Virus record (IMG/VR): IMGVR_UViG_3300044766_000005
Span: 1 to 43,394 of that record
DNA length: 43,394 nt
Source of the DNA: a virus
Strand: one strand, 5' to 3'
In this document: positions 6,552 to 13,316 of the stretch, in pieces
Layout: every line of letters starts with the position of its first letter
How positions within the stretch are numbered: position 1 is the first letter of the stretch
Program-made: the position numbers and the translations under genes
The notes under the pieces: model-generated
Told to the model about the DNA's origin: nothing
The model's input: only the letters and a program-made list of their open reading frames with translations
The model's database searches: none

Positions 6552-7530
6552 CGTCCCTGCATTAACCATGTATCTCGATCCCATTAATCGAACATTCACG
6601 TTTGATTATTCAACCTATTCCCTACCCTGTGACCGCAAGCTCTACCTCAGCCGCTACCGTTCACTCCGCAAGAAAGTGCAACATGAAGCATTGCACGCCG
6701 GAAAATCAATCCACATTTTCGTTGAGAATTTCTGGCAGGGCATGGATTTCAAACTATGCCTAGAGAAATTCCTTGCAACTGCAACCGAGGAAGGCTCTCC
6801 ACTGGATGTTGACCCTAATTCAATAAACAAGCGTGGTGTGCGCCGGCTTAGTGAAATAATGGGCGCATACTATCGCAAATATGATCCAATGCGATCCCGT
6901 TGGCAAGTCTATCAGATCAACGGCAAGCCCGCAGTTGAAATTGGCTTCGCATTCATCCTCGGCGTTGTGGATGGATGGACAATCATCTACTGCGGACGCA
7001 TTGATCGAATCATGCTTATGGACAATGAACCAACAATCGTTGACACAAAATCCACAACCCGCTTTGGTGCAACTTACTGGAACATGCTCCGTCCCAATCA
7101 TCAAATCACTGGCTACACCGCTGCAATCAAAGAGCTAATCAATATTCTAATCAAGCGTTCTGCCATTGATGCAGTCTACATCGGTGACGAGCGCAAGCCT
7201 GACCAAAATGGAAACTACCGTATTCCAGCAGCGACGAAAGCCGCTGGTCCTGATGCAATCTCTGACTGGATGCTCAATGCACAGTTTGAACACGGCCCGA
7301 CAACGCGCAGCCAGAATGATGTTGACGAATGGTGGATTGAAATGCTCGTTGAAGGGGATAGGATGCGGAAGTTGTTTGAACATTCCAATCATGAAGATTG
7401 GCCTAAGCGCACGAGCCAATGCAATGCATTTGGCGAATGCGAATTCCGCGATCTCTGTGCATTAACTGGAATCAATGAGCAACTAGTGGAGAATCTCTAT
7501 GAAATACATACCTGGTCCCCCTACGATTGA
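6481..7530 (+). CDS. PD-(D/E)XK nuclease, Cas4/RecB-like with Fe-S cysteines
   Basis: The 349-aa product shows the RecB/Cas4 nuclease order: a first Cys (LPCDRKLYL, Cys50), helix residues HAGKSIH, then the catalytic GRIDRIML (Asp175) and TIVDTKST (Asp188, Lys190), the QITGY motif (Gln208, Tyr212) and a C-terminal cluster CNAFGECEFRDLC. Together Cys50 and the last three cysteines could hold a 4Fe-4S cluster, as in Cas4 and AddB. Such enzymes resect DNA ends for recombination and fit with the Sak4-like ATPase and ssDNA-binding protein downstream. GGGAGC precedes the start. No CRISPR is present, so a Cas adaptation role is unlikely. Confidence 0.87.
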   Translation: MSMLLSQPQIPKASDQTISIHNPDVPALTMYLDPINRTFTFDYSTYSLPCDRKLYLSRYRSLRKKVQHEALHAGKSIHIFVENFWQGMDFKLCLEKFLATATEEGSPLDVDPNSINKRGVRRLSEIMGAYYRKYDPMRSRWQVYQINGKPAVEIGFAFILGVVDGWTIIYCGRIDRIMLMDNEPTIVDTKSTTRFGATYWNMLRPNHQITGYTAAIKELINILIKRSAIDAVYIGDERKPDQNGNYRIPAATKAAGPDAISDWMLNAQFEHGPTTRSQNDVDEWWIEMLVEGDRMRKLFEHSNHEDWPKRTSQCNAFGECEFRDLCALTGINEQLVENLYEIHTWSPYD

Positions 7531-7846
7531 CCATAATAATGGGGATTTGCAACAGCCCGTAAAGGAAAGGTTGTATTGCAAAGGCATTGCAGCACAGATA
7601 ATGATCCATGAAAATGCAGCGTTGCTGTTCAAGGCTGATCCAGAATTCAATTTCTTTCAGGTTCCATCAGAGAAGGTTGTTATTGGAATCGTTTGGATTC
7701 CACGGGGTGCAGAGATTGCCGTTGCTCTTTGGACACGACATGCATTTGACAGTTTCTTTGCACAAGTACGGGACGGTCACAAATTCTTTCAAACTGTAAT
7801 GGTGGATAAACCGCAAGCCACCAAGATATTTGAAAAGGAGAAGTAA
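7499..7846 (+). CDS. Hypothetical protein, 115 aa
   Basis: Starts 32 bases inside the nuclease gene after GGAG. The product is compact, with alternating strands (SEKVVIGIVWIPRGAEIAVA) around residues 58-78 and a basic end (KIFEKEK). No motif is recognised. The stop overlaps the next ATG (TAATG), so the two are probably coupled. Confidence 0.7.
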   Translation: MKYIPGPPTIDHNNGDLQQPVKERLYCKGIAAQIMIHENAALLFKADPEFNFFQVPSEKVVIGIVWIPRGAEIAVALWTRHAFDSFFAQVRDGHKFFQTVMVDKPQATKIFEKEK

Positions 7847-7998
7847 TGGATCTCATGGGCGATTTGTTCCTTCTCGCTGTTGGTTTTATTTGTGGTGCAT
7901 TAACAGCCAAGTGGAGCCGCAAACCACGCAAGGCGGAGCCGACGATCATTCATGGTTTCAATCTCTCCCATAGCCAGCGCCAATACATTGAGAGATAA
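7846..7998 (+). CDS. Small single-span membrane protein, 50 aa
   Basis: A short gene in TAATG coupling with its upstream neighbour and a GGAG site. Residues 3-21 (LMGDLFLLAVGFICGALTA) form a probable transmembrane helix, followed by a strongly basic segment (KWSRKPRKAEP), so the tail should lie in the cytoplasm. Its size would suit a small holin or a membrane regulator, but it lies among replication genes and no lysis partner is next to it. Function unknown. Confidence 0.65.
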   Translation: MDLMGDLFLLAVGFICGALTAKWSRKPRKAEPTIIHGFNLSHSQRQYIER

Positions 7999-8000
7999 CA

Positions 8001-8450
8001 ATGGTTGATTGGGGCGATTCTCCATTTGATATTGCAGACGCAATCCTGCAAGAGCGGAAACAGGCAATAAAATTCCGTTATGTTTATTGCCCGCTTCACA
8101 ATAAACGAATGATATTGGAAGCAGCCGGTCCGCACGGTCCCTACTACATATGCCCCATCTTCTATTGCGATATGAAGATTGGAGCACACCCCAATGGCAA
8201 ACCAAAAGGCCGTCCAGCGAATTACATTACCAGGAAAGCCAGAATTGAAGCCCATGAATGGTTTGACAAGTTGTACCAGCGCGCTAATGGAAATGATCCA
8301 ACCCTTGACCGTGATACCGCTTATTCATTCCTGGCTGCTGCAATGGGAATCTCAAAATCAGAATGCCACATTGCAAATTTCTCAACGCAAGAATGCAAAA
8401 GGGTAATTGAAATCTGTAAACCTGCTCGGTTCCCTGTGGCGGGGACGTAA
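8001..8450 (+). CDS. DUF3268-like zinc-finger protein
   Basis: The 149-aa protein matches the layout of the phage DUF3268 family: a first half with Cys/His knuckles (VYCPLHNKRM and YYICPIFYCDMKIGAHPNG), a basic linker (KPKGRPANYITRKARIEAH), then a helical half with RDTAYSFLAAAMG and the typical ECHIANFSTQECKRVIE block. The family is widespread in phages, often near replication genes, and probably binds nucleic acid, though its activity is not known. Nothing in the motifs is missing. The family call rests on recall of the ECHI...C pattern. Confidence 0.72.
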   Translation: MVDWGDSPFDIADAILQERKQAIKFRYVYCPLHNKRMILEAAGPHGPYYICPIFYCDMKIGAHPNGKPKGRPANYITRKARIEAHEWFDKLYQRANGNDPTLDRDTAYSFLAAAMGISKSECHIANFSTQECKRVIEICKPARFPVAGT

Positions 8451-8454
8451 GTGC

Positions 8455-8495
8455 AAAGCCGGCTCCCGGCAATGCGGCCGAGCTTTCATAGAAAG
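8455..8495 (+). promoter_or_regulatory. Two mutually exclusive RNA hairpins before the 8504 gene
   Basis: AAAGC-CGGC (8455-8463) can pair with GCCG-a-GCTTT (8477-8486). Alternatively CTTTC (8483-8487) pairs with GAAAG (8491-8495), which would bury part of the AAAGGAG ribosome site (8492-8498). The two stems share bases 8483-8486, so only one can form. This is the arrangement of a translational switch. The pairing is visible, but regulation is inference. Confidence 0.45.
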
Positions 8496-8503
8496 GAGCA
8501 CAC

Positions 8504-8770
8504 ATGGGTAGAACAGTGTTTGACTCTCCGAGTCCAACTCTTCAGCGTTGCAGCGGTTGTGAGAAGTTGCATGACGTAGAGCGTCCATTTGATCGACCAA
8601 CCAACTGGACGGGTGTTTCAATCGCACAGACGCACGAAGAGCACGGCGTTGTAGGAGAGAAAGGAGCAAGGTTGATGTTCTGTGAGGATTGCACTCCTCA
8701 CTTTGACATCGCAATGCTCACGTTGAAAGACAGCCTCAAGCCTGAGCTGGAGGTGGATCTAACGCAGTAA
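8504..8770 (+). CDS. Zinc-ribbon-like protein, 88 aa
   Basis: The ATG follows AAAGGAG by five bases. Two CxxC pairs (LQRCSGCEKLH near residue 16 and MFCEDCTPH near 61) could hold one zinc ion in a ribbon. The middle carries many histidines (THEEHGV), and the tail is acidic (ELEVDLTQ). No specific family is recognised. The gene is flanked on both sides by RNA hairpins next to ribosome sites, suggesting translational control of this pair of genes. Confidence 0.7.
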   Translation: MGRTVFDSPSPTLQRCSGCEKLHDVERPFDRPTNWTGVSIAQTHEEHGVVGEKGARLMFCEDCTPHFDIAMLTLKDSLKPELEVDLTQ

Positions 8771-8777
8771 TTGAACC

Positions 8778-8839
8778 TGCATGGAGTGGTTATGCCAACG
8801 AATGTCTCGTTTGGATCACACTCATAGCCACTCCATGCA
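8778..8839 (+). promoter_or_regulatory. Long RNA hairpin abutting the ribosome site of the 8852 gene
   Basis: TGCATGGAGTGGTTATG (8778-8794) pairs along all 17 bases with 8823-8839, with one G-T wobble. Inside, CCAACGA (8795-8801) pairs with 8807-8814 with one bulged T, leaving a 5-base loop and an 8-base one-sided bulge (8815-8822). No T-run follows, so it is not a normal terminator. GGGAGG (8841-8846) starts two bases after the stem. A structured leader that controls translation, or a processing or protein-binding site, is likely. Confidence 0.7.
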
Positions 8840-8851
8840 TGGGAGGATGAA

Positions 8852-9169
8852 ATGAAACACAAATACGTTGTTGCAAAAGTGGATTTTTTCGAGCGTCCTG
8901 GACCTGCAAATGATCCTACTCACACCGAATGCTGTTTCCAAGACTTCGCATTGGTTACAGCACAAGGACCAAGTGAAGCATTAGAGCAATGGGCAAAGGT
9001 GTTTAATACCAAGGTTGCAATGCCCTATGAACTGAGCCTTCACCATACCCATTGCTACAGTGACTTCAACGAGCAATACTATCTCGTTGCAATTCTGAGA
9101 GAACTCCATGATCCCATTGACATGGATAGCAACAGACGGGCGGGAGATTCCCATAGCTTCATTGGATGA
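8852..9169 (+). CDS. Hypothetical protein, 105 aa
   Basis: Translated behind the long hairpin at 8778 with a GGGAGG site. The N-terminal strand (KHKYVVAKVDFFERPG) and the ordered mixture of His, Cys and acidic residues (LHHTHCYSDFNEQYY) suggest a small alpha/beta fold, perhaps binding a metal. No family is recognised. The last 62 bases overlap the next gene, whose ATG lies inside. Confidence 0.68.
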   Translation: MKHKYVVAKVDFFERPGPANDPTHTECCFQDFALVTAQGPSEALEQWAKVFNTKVAMPYELSLHHTHCYSDFNEQYYLVAILRELHDPIDMDSNRRAGDSHSFIG

Positions 9170-9461
9170 TGATTATCTCTGCAATATCTATGCACAGATG
9201 ATCCGTTCAATGGAGGAAAAGAAACTTTCCCGTGTCGGGAATCTGATGCTCGCTGCAATGGCAACAAATGATCCAGCCACAAGAGCATGGATCGAACGTG
9301 AGATTAGAAACGATGAAGAAATGTCAATACACCAATACATAACACTGGAATGGAAAACCACAAACTTTCGACGATACCAGAAATATCTTGGAGTTATTGC
9401 AGAACTCAACCAGCGTAACATTAACCCATTTGACGATAACAATGGATGGAGAAAACTATGA
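9108..9461 (+). CDS. Hypothetical protein with a DGREIPI motif, 117 aa
   Basis: The N-terminus WIATDGREIPIASLDDDYL resembles a short motif common in many small phage proteins (DGR-I-I-(E/D)-D-HL), followed by helices ending DNNGWRKL. Such proteins often lie in replication regions; their role is unknown. The stop overlaps the ATPase start in ATGA (9458-9461), so translation is probably coupled. The start is weakly supported (GAGA) and lies inside the preceding gene. Confidence 0.65.
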   Translation: MIPLTWIATDGREIPIASLDDDYLCNIYAQMIRSMEEKKLSRVGNLMLAAMATNDPATRAWIEREIRNDEEMSIHQYITLEWKTTNFRRYQKYLGVIAELNQRNINPFDDNNGWRKL

Positions 9462-10276
9462 AATGCCCTTGGCCGATCCTCTGGCTGGACGCTGATAATC
9501 GTCTAGCTGAAATGACCCTAGCACAGAAATACATGAACGAAATGAAGCTCATCGTTTGGCCTGTCACTGAGCCATTGTTTATTGGCTCATTGCGTGTCCG
9601 TCAAACCAAGTATGAGCGAAAGGGTAGCAGTGGATTTCAAACCCTTGCCGCTCCTATCAATCAGCCGAAGGGATACATTCAATTGCTTGAATACATGGAT
9701 GCAATCCCTGAGGCAATCAAGAAACTAGGAATTCGCACCATAATCCTTGATCCAGTCACCCGCGTAGTGGAACACATGATGCGGTTCCTAGCCTATCAAA
9801 CCAAGCATGGAGTTATTGAAGAATCAGCTTGGGGAATCTACCTGTCAAACCTGGAGGAGTTGATGGGTACGTTATTGGCACTCCCCGTAAACGTAGGTGT
9901 GGTACTGCATGACCGCGAATACCGTGACGAAGATACCGGCCACCTGTTGCAAGTCAAGCCATTGCTCAGTGGTCAGATGCAAGCAAAGATCGGTTCATAC
10001 TTCGCGGAAGTGTATCACACCGAATGCAAAGATGAAGGAGGTGTCACGAAATGGAGAATTAGGACACAGCCATCACCCAATCACAACTGTCGCACATCCC
10101 GTCCATTAGATGCAATTGAACCAGCCCATTTTCCAACAATCATGAAGAAGGGAATCTGGGATGCAAAGCCCTGGTCTGTCATGGCTTATGGGCCATTTGG
10201 AACAGGGAAATCCACGATGTTTCTCTCTCTCTGTGAACTTCCCGCAGACCCTCCACCAGTGGAGGAAAAGAAATGA
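9458..10276 (+). CDS. Sak4/RecA-like ATPase with apparent circular permutation
   Basis: Taken from the ATG at 9458 (GGAG nearby, ATGA overlap), the protein has 272 aa. It opens with WPILWLDADNRL (residues 5-16), which in Sak4-type single-strand annealing/RecA-like ATPases comes some 25 residues after Walker A. Then follow the Walker B strand (IRTIILDPVTRV, about 92-103), VNVGVVLHDREYRDEDTGH (about 144-162), LLSGQMQAKIGSYFAEVY and the terminal WRIRTQPSPN block. Only after these comes a complete Walker A, AYGPFGTGKST (243-253, Lys251), and the chain ends 19 residues later. No Walker A is encoded upstream. The parts fit the family in rotated order. Its probable role is ssDNA recombination or annealing with the ssDNA-binding protein downstream. 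Confidence 0.82.
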   Translation: MKCPWPILWLDADNRLAEMTLAQKYMNEMKLIVWPVTEPLFIGSLRVRQTKYERKGSSGFQTLAAPINQPKGYIQLLEYMDAIPEAIKKLGIRTIILDPVTRVVEHMMRFLAYQTKHGVIEESAWGIYLSNLEELMGTLLALPVNVGVVLHDREYRDEDTGHLLQVKPLLSGQMQAKIGSYFAEVYHTECKDEGGVTKWRIRTQPSPNHNCRTSRPLDAIEPAHFPTIMKKGIWDAKPWSVMAYGPFGTGKSTMFLSLCELPADPPPVEEKK

Positions 10277-10509
10277 AAACATTGCTCTGTCCAATCTGTT
10301 CAACCAAAATCAAACCCACAATAACAGATCAATTCATGGGTGAAACCTGTTGCCCCCATTGCTTGACAATGATTGATCTGGAAAGGATCAGTGATGGACA
10401 GCCGGGACATTTCAATCATGAAGGAAACCATCAACGTCTTGCGGAGAAAATTCGTGAAGGATCTTCGCAGGATTCCAGCATCGAGGCTATCGCCAGCGGA
10501 AATGGGTAA
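10273..10509 (+). CDS. Zinc-ribbon mini-protein, 78 aa
   Basis: Joined to the ATPase by an ATGA overlap. CPICSTKIK and CCPHCLTMI supply two CxxC pairs 19 residues apart, a probable zinc ribbon. The rest is hydrophilic and likely disordered (EKIREGSSQDSS). The last 116 bases also encode the start of the next gene in another frame, so the exact C-terminus is less sure than the ribbon. Confidence 0.72.
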   Translation: MKTLLCPICSTKIKPTITDQFMGETCCPHCLTMIDLERISDGQPGHFNHEGNHQRLAEKIREGSSQDSSIEAIASGNG

Positions 10510-10594
10510 CATAGAAGCGGTGATGCAGAAGTCCTGCACTTCCACAATGATTCAACTCTTGGAGCTGCAATCCGCCAAACGCACGGAGCCGTAA
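10394..10594 (+). CDS. Hypothetical basic helical protein, 66 aa
   Basis: The ATG at 10394 follows AAAGGA by six bases but lies inside the zinc-ribbon gene, with 116 shared bases. The product (MDSRDISIMKETINVLRRKF...) is a charged helical pair with an RRK/RRI basic patch. No family is recognised. The TAATG overlap with the next zinc gene supports it as a real translated frame. If only one of the two overlapping frames were real after 10394, this one has the better coupling downstream. Confidence 0.55.
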   Translation: MDSRDISIMKETINVLRRKFVKDLRRIPASRLSPAEMGNIEAVMQKSCTSTMIQLLELQSAKRTEP

Positions 10595-10767
10595 TGTTGA
10601 CGAAGAACACATGCATTGGTGGCGGATGGAATCAAACCCTGTTACAATGTTCCGTTTGCGGAACAGAGGAGGTAACACAACTCATTGATTACATAAATGA
10701 CGAACCTGTATGTTTAACTTGTATCAACAACAACATTCAACCAATGGAGAAAAACAATGACCAGTGA
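10594..10767 (+). CDS. Zinc-ribbon mini-protein, 57 aa
   Basis: A short gene in TAATG coupling with the preceding one. LQCSVCGTEEV and PVCLTCINN give two CxxC pairs about 20 residues apart, as in a single zinc ribbon. It ends within the first ten bases of the ssDNA-binding-protein gene. The role is unknown; it is the fourth or fifth tiny Cys-pair protein of the early region. Confidence 0.68.
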   Translation: MLTKNTCIGGGWNQTLLQCSVCGTEEVTQLIDYINDEPVCLTCINNNIQPMEKNNDQ

Positions 10768-11239
10768 TCCCGAAGTTGCCGTTGATGCGCTGCCTAGTGT
10801 TAATCTTGACGACATCCCTGAGAACGCTCCTGTTCTGGCTGAGGACAAGCTCTATCTTGTGGAAGTGAAGGAATCCACCCGCAAGATGGGGAAGGAATCA
10901 GGGGAACCATACATCAACCTGAAGATTGAAGTCATGGATGATCCCATCGATGAGGGATTTCCAATGTATGACATTCTCCCGCTTCCATCAAACATGAAGC
11001 AGGGCGAGGAACGCGAGGCATTCGTCAAGCGCACCGCTCGTCGCTGCAATCGGATGAAGCGCGCTGTCGTTGCATTCGCTGTCAAGTCCACTGGCACGAT
11101 GAGCCAACAGGAATTGACGGAACAGTTCATTGGCCGCCGTGCATGGTGCCGTGTCAAGACTGGCAAAGATCAGAACAACAATGACCAGTCACGTCCAGTG
11201 GAGTATTACCCGGAAGCCAACAAGCCAGCTTCTGTCTAG
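10757..11239 (+). CDS. Probable single-stranded DNA-binding protein (DUF669-like)
   Basis: The 160-aa product has the plan of phage DUF669/SSB-like proteins: an acidic start, a strand pair KLYLVEVKESTRK, then GEPYINLKIEVMDDP, a basic helical middle (KRTARRCNRMKRAVVAFA) and a final strand EQFIGRRAWCRVKTG with the late VEYYPE. Such proteins form an OB-like fold that covers ssDNA in phage replication and commonly lie beside Sak4-type recombinases, as here. The site AATGGAG precedes the start. No acidic tip like that of bacterial SSB is present. The family is a reading of pattern and context. Confidence 0.7.
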   Translation: MTSDPEVAVDALPSVNLDDIPENAPVLAEDKLYLVEVKESTRKMGKESGEPYINLKIEVMDDPIDEGFPMYDILPLPSNMKQGEEREAFVKRTARRCNRMKRAVVAFAVKSTGTMSQQELTEQFIGRRAWCRVKTGKDQNNNDQSRPVEYYPEANKPASV

Positions 11240-11280
11240 TTGCATTGCCGACTAACTTCGCGTTAGAACGGTGATGCAGA

Positions 11281-11329
11281 GCGGGGGGATTGTCCAGGGC
11301 ATCTGCAATCCCCTCGCTTCTTCTTTCTT
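11281..11329 (+). terminator. Probable rho-independent terminator
   Basis: GCGGGGGGATTG (11281-11292) pairs with CAATCCCCTCGC (11306-11317), 12 pairs with one wobble and a 13-base loop. It is followed by TTCTTCTTTCTT, a pyrimidine tract rather than a pure T-run. It lies between the ssDNA-binding protein and polymerase genes, so it may be leaky or attenuating, because no promoter is clear before 11367. Confidence 0.7.
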
Positions 11330-11343
11330 CGCGGAGAAATATC

Positions 11344-11367
11344 ATGCAACGACGGGAACGTGATTAA
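11344..11367 (+). CDS. Possible 7-residue leader peptide (MQRRERD)
   Basis: A micro-frame starts ten bases after GGAG and stops in TAATG, sharing one base with the polymerase start. The polymerase gene has only a weak GGGAA of its own. A ribosome ending here could re-initiate on the polymerase. Such a short frame can arise by chance, so this is tentative. Confidence 0.35.
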   Translation: MQRRERD

Positions 11368-12965
11368 TGCCAACGCTTGATGAAATCCGACAACATCTTG
11401 CAGATAAACGCGTTGTTCGGGGACGTGGAAATCCTGCTGCAATGATTCATCTCATCGGGGAAGCTCCAGGAGCATTGGAAGATGACAAAGGGATTCCGTT
11501 CTGTGGTCCGAGCGGGCAGGAATTGGAAAGGATGTGCCGTGCAGCAGGATTCACATTCAATGACTGTTATATCCATAACGTCATTCCATACCGCCCGCCG
11601 CAAAACAAACTCAAAGGACTCTCCGTCACGCCGGACTTCTTCTACCCGTTATTGGATGATTTCTACTCGCAATGGAAACCTAATATCATAGTCCCGCTTG
11701 GTAATACTGCATTGGAGGCAGTTTATGGGGACCGAAGAATTACCAAATGGCGTGGTTCAATACTCAACTCGAAATATAACATCAAATGCATTCCCACAAT
11801 CCATCCGGCTGACCTTTTTCGTGAGTGGTCATGGCGCAATGTCATTATCTGGGATCTCAATAGAGTCAATCAAGAATCCACAAGCGCCGTTATTCATCTC
11901 CCACAACGTACATTCATAACCCGTCCAACATTCGATCAAGCAATGGATGAACTTATTGCACTCCGTAATGAACAAGAACTAGCCATTGACATCGAAGGGA
12001 GAGCCAATGGAATATCATGCATTGGTCTTGCAGCACGGCCCACATCAGCAATCTGTATCCCTTTCACGACAGCTAATGGATCTTCGTACTGGAACGATTT
12101 TGAAGAAGTGGAAATTTGGAAAGAGCTTTCTCAGCTACTCTACAATCCTAATTCCAAGAAAATATTCCAAAATGCATCTTTTGATGTTGCAATCCTCTAT
12201 CTTTATTCACTTGTTACTCAGGGTGAAATCTGGGATACTATGTGGATGCATAATTGCCTTTGGCCAGAACTTCCACATGGTCTTGACTTCCAGACATCTG
12301 TTTATACAAGAGAACCTTATTACAAAGACGATGGAAAGATATGGTTAAAATCCATACCGGAGAACGATTTCTGGATATACAACTGCAAAGACGCCGCTGT
12401 GACGTTTGAGATATATCAATGTGAACTGCGGGAGTTGCAGCAGAAAGGGTTGTTGGAATTCTATAAGAAACATTATATGAATCTGCAACCAGTCACCATC
12501 GAGTCACAGTTGTTTGGTTGGAGGATTGGGCTACGCCGTCGAGAACGTATGTCAATAACGTGGGCGAAATACGTTGTTGATAGTGAGCTAGAATTGAATC
12601 GCAAAGCTACATTCGACGTTAATGCAATGTCCCCAAAACAGATCATGCACTTGCTCTATACACACTTCAACCTACCTCCACAGCGCCATCCCAAGTCTGG
12701 TGCAATGACAGTGAATGAAGATGCGCTGGAGAAATTGAAAATCAAGACACAGCATCCAATCCTCGATGCAATCCTTGACGTTCGTGCAAAGCGGAAGTTC
12801 AAGTCATCATATCTGGATGTGGAATTGGACAGGGATAGCAGAATCCGTTGCTCCATTGGGCACACAGATCATGGCCGGCTTAAAGCAACTAAGTTCCTTG
12901 GCAGAAGCGGTACAAACTTGCAAACCATCCCCGAAGTTGGACGGGCGTTCTTCATTGCAGACTAG
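11367..12965 (+). CDS. UDG-like domain + 3'-5' exonuclease + N-terminal part of family A DNA polymerase
   Basis: The 532-aa product joins three modules. Residues 25-165 resemble family 4 or 5 uracil-DNA glycosylases (GEAPGALED, KGIPFCGPSG, NVIPYRPP, PLGNTALEA, TIHPADL). Residues 200-360 hold the proofreading exonuclease with Exo I AIDIEG (Asp208, Glu210), Exo II FQNASFD and Exo III YNCKDAA. Residues 375-532 are the thumb and start of the palm, including RAKRKFKSSYLD and GTNLQTIPEVGRAFFIAD. The chain stops there, immediately before catalytic motif A, which is encoded separately at 13313. UDG-polymerase fusions are known from SPO1-type phages. The split at this point is unusual. Confidence 0.9.
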   Translation: MPTLDEIRQHLADKRVVRGRGNPAAMIHLIGEAPGALEDDKGIPFCGPSGQELERMCRAAGFTFNDCYIHNVIPYRPPQNKLKGLSVTPDFFYPLLDDFYSQWKPNIIVPLGNTALEAVYGDRRITKWRGSILNSKYNIKCIPTIHPADLFREWSWRNVIIWDLNRVNQESTSAVIHLPQRTFITRPTFDQAMDELIALRNEQELAIDIEGRANGISCIGLAARPTSAICIPFTTANGSSYWNDFEEVEIWKELSQLLYNPNSKKIFQNASFDVAILYLYSLVTQGEIWDTMWMHNCLWPELPHGLDFQTSVYTREPYYKDDGKIWLKSIPENDFWIYNCKDAAVTFEIYQCELRELQQKGLLEFYKKHYMNLQPVTIESQLFGWRIGLRRRERMSITWAKYVVDSELELNRKATFDVNAMSPKQIMHLLYTHFNLPPQRHPKSGAMTVNEDALEKLKIKTQHPILDAILDVRAKRKFKSSYLDVELDRDSRIRCSIGHTDHGRLKATKFLGRSGTNLQTIPEVGRAFFIAD

Positions 12966-12974
12966 GAGGCTAAA

Positions 12975-13316
12975 ATGAAAATGGACTATTACCAGGAAGA
13001 GGCCGAGCAAACCGCAATGTATCCAGAACTTGGACTATCCATTCACTATTCCACAATGAAGCTGTGTGGAGAAGCTGGAGAGTTTGCGGAGAAGGTTGGC
13101 AAACTCTGGCGGAACCAGAACAAGAAACTCATCAAAGACTACGATGTTATAGACGTTCTTGCACTAGTCAAAGAACTTGGAGACATTCTTTGGTATATTG
13201 CAGACATTGCAACTGCTTTGCAGATCCCGCTTTCTAGCATCGCCGCAGTCAATCTTGAAAAACTTCGAGATCGCGCCAATCGTGGAGTCATCAAGTCTGA
13301 GGGCGATGATAGATGA
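12975..13316 (+). CDS. MazG-like nucleotide pyrophosphohydrolase
   Basis: The 113-aa protein has a complete MazG active-site pattern: GEAGEF (Glu33, Glu36) followed by KELGDILWY (Glu67, Asp70), the EXXE...EXXD metal-binding set, and ends with AVNLEKLRDRANRG, the usual MazG C-terminal block. MazG enzymes hydrolyse (d)NTPs or alarmones to monophosphates and pyrophosphate; in phages they are thought to tune host nucleotide pools or ppGpp. The site AGGAGG is strong. The gene lies exactly between the polymerase halves: nine bases after the first and coupled by ATGA to the second. No intron or intein signature surrounds it. Confidence 0.9.
   Translation: MKMDYYQEEAEQTAMYPELGLSIHYSTMKLCGEAGEFAEKVGKLWRNQNKKLIKDYDVIDVLALVKELGDILWYIADIATALQIPLSSIAAVNLEKLRDRANRGVIKSEGDDR

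Noticed and set aside
12966-13312. Self-splicing intron or intein splitting the polymerase gene
   Set aside because: The interval is almost fully occupied by mazG, leaving no room for an intron core. The first half lacks an intein N-terminal motif, and the second half has an ordinary start.
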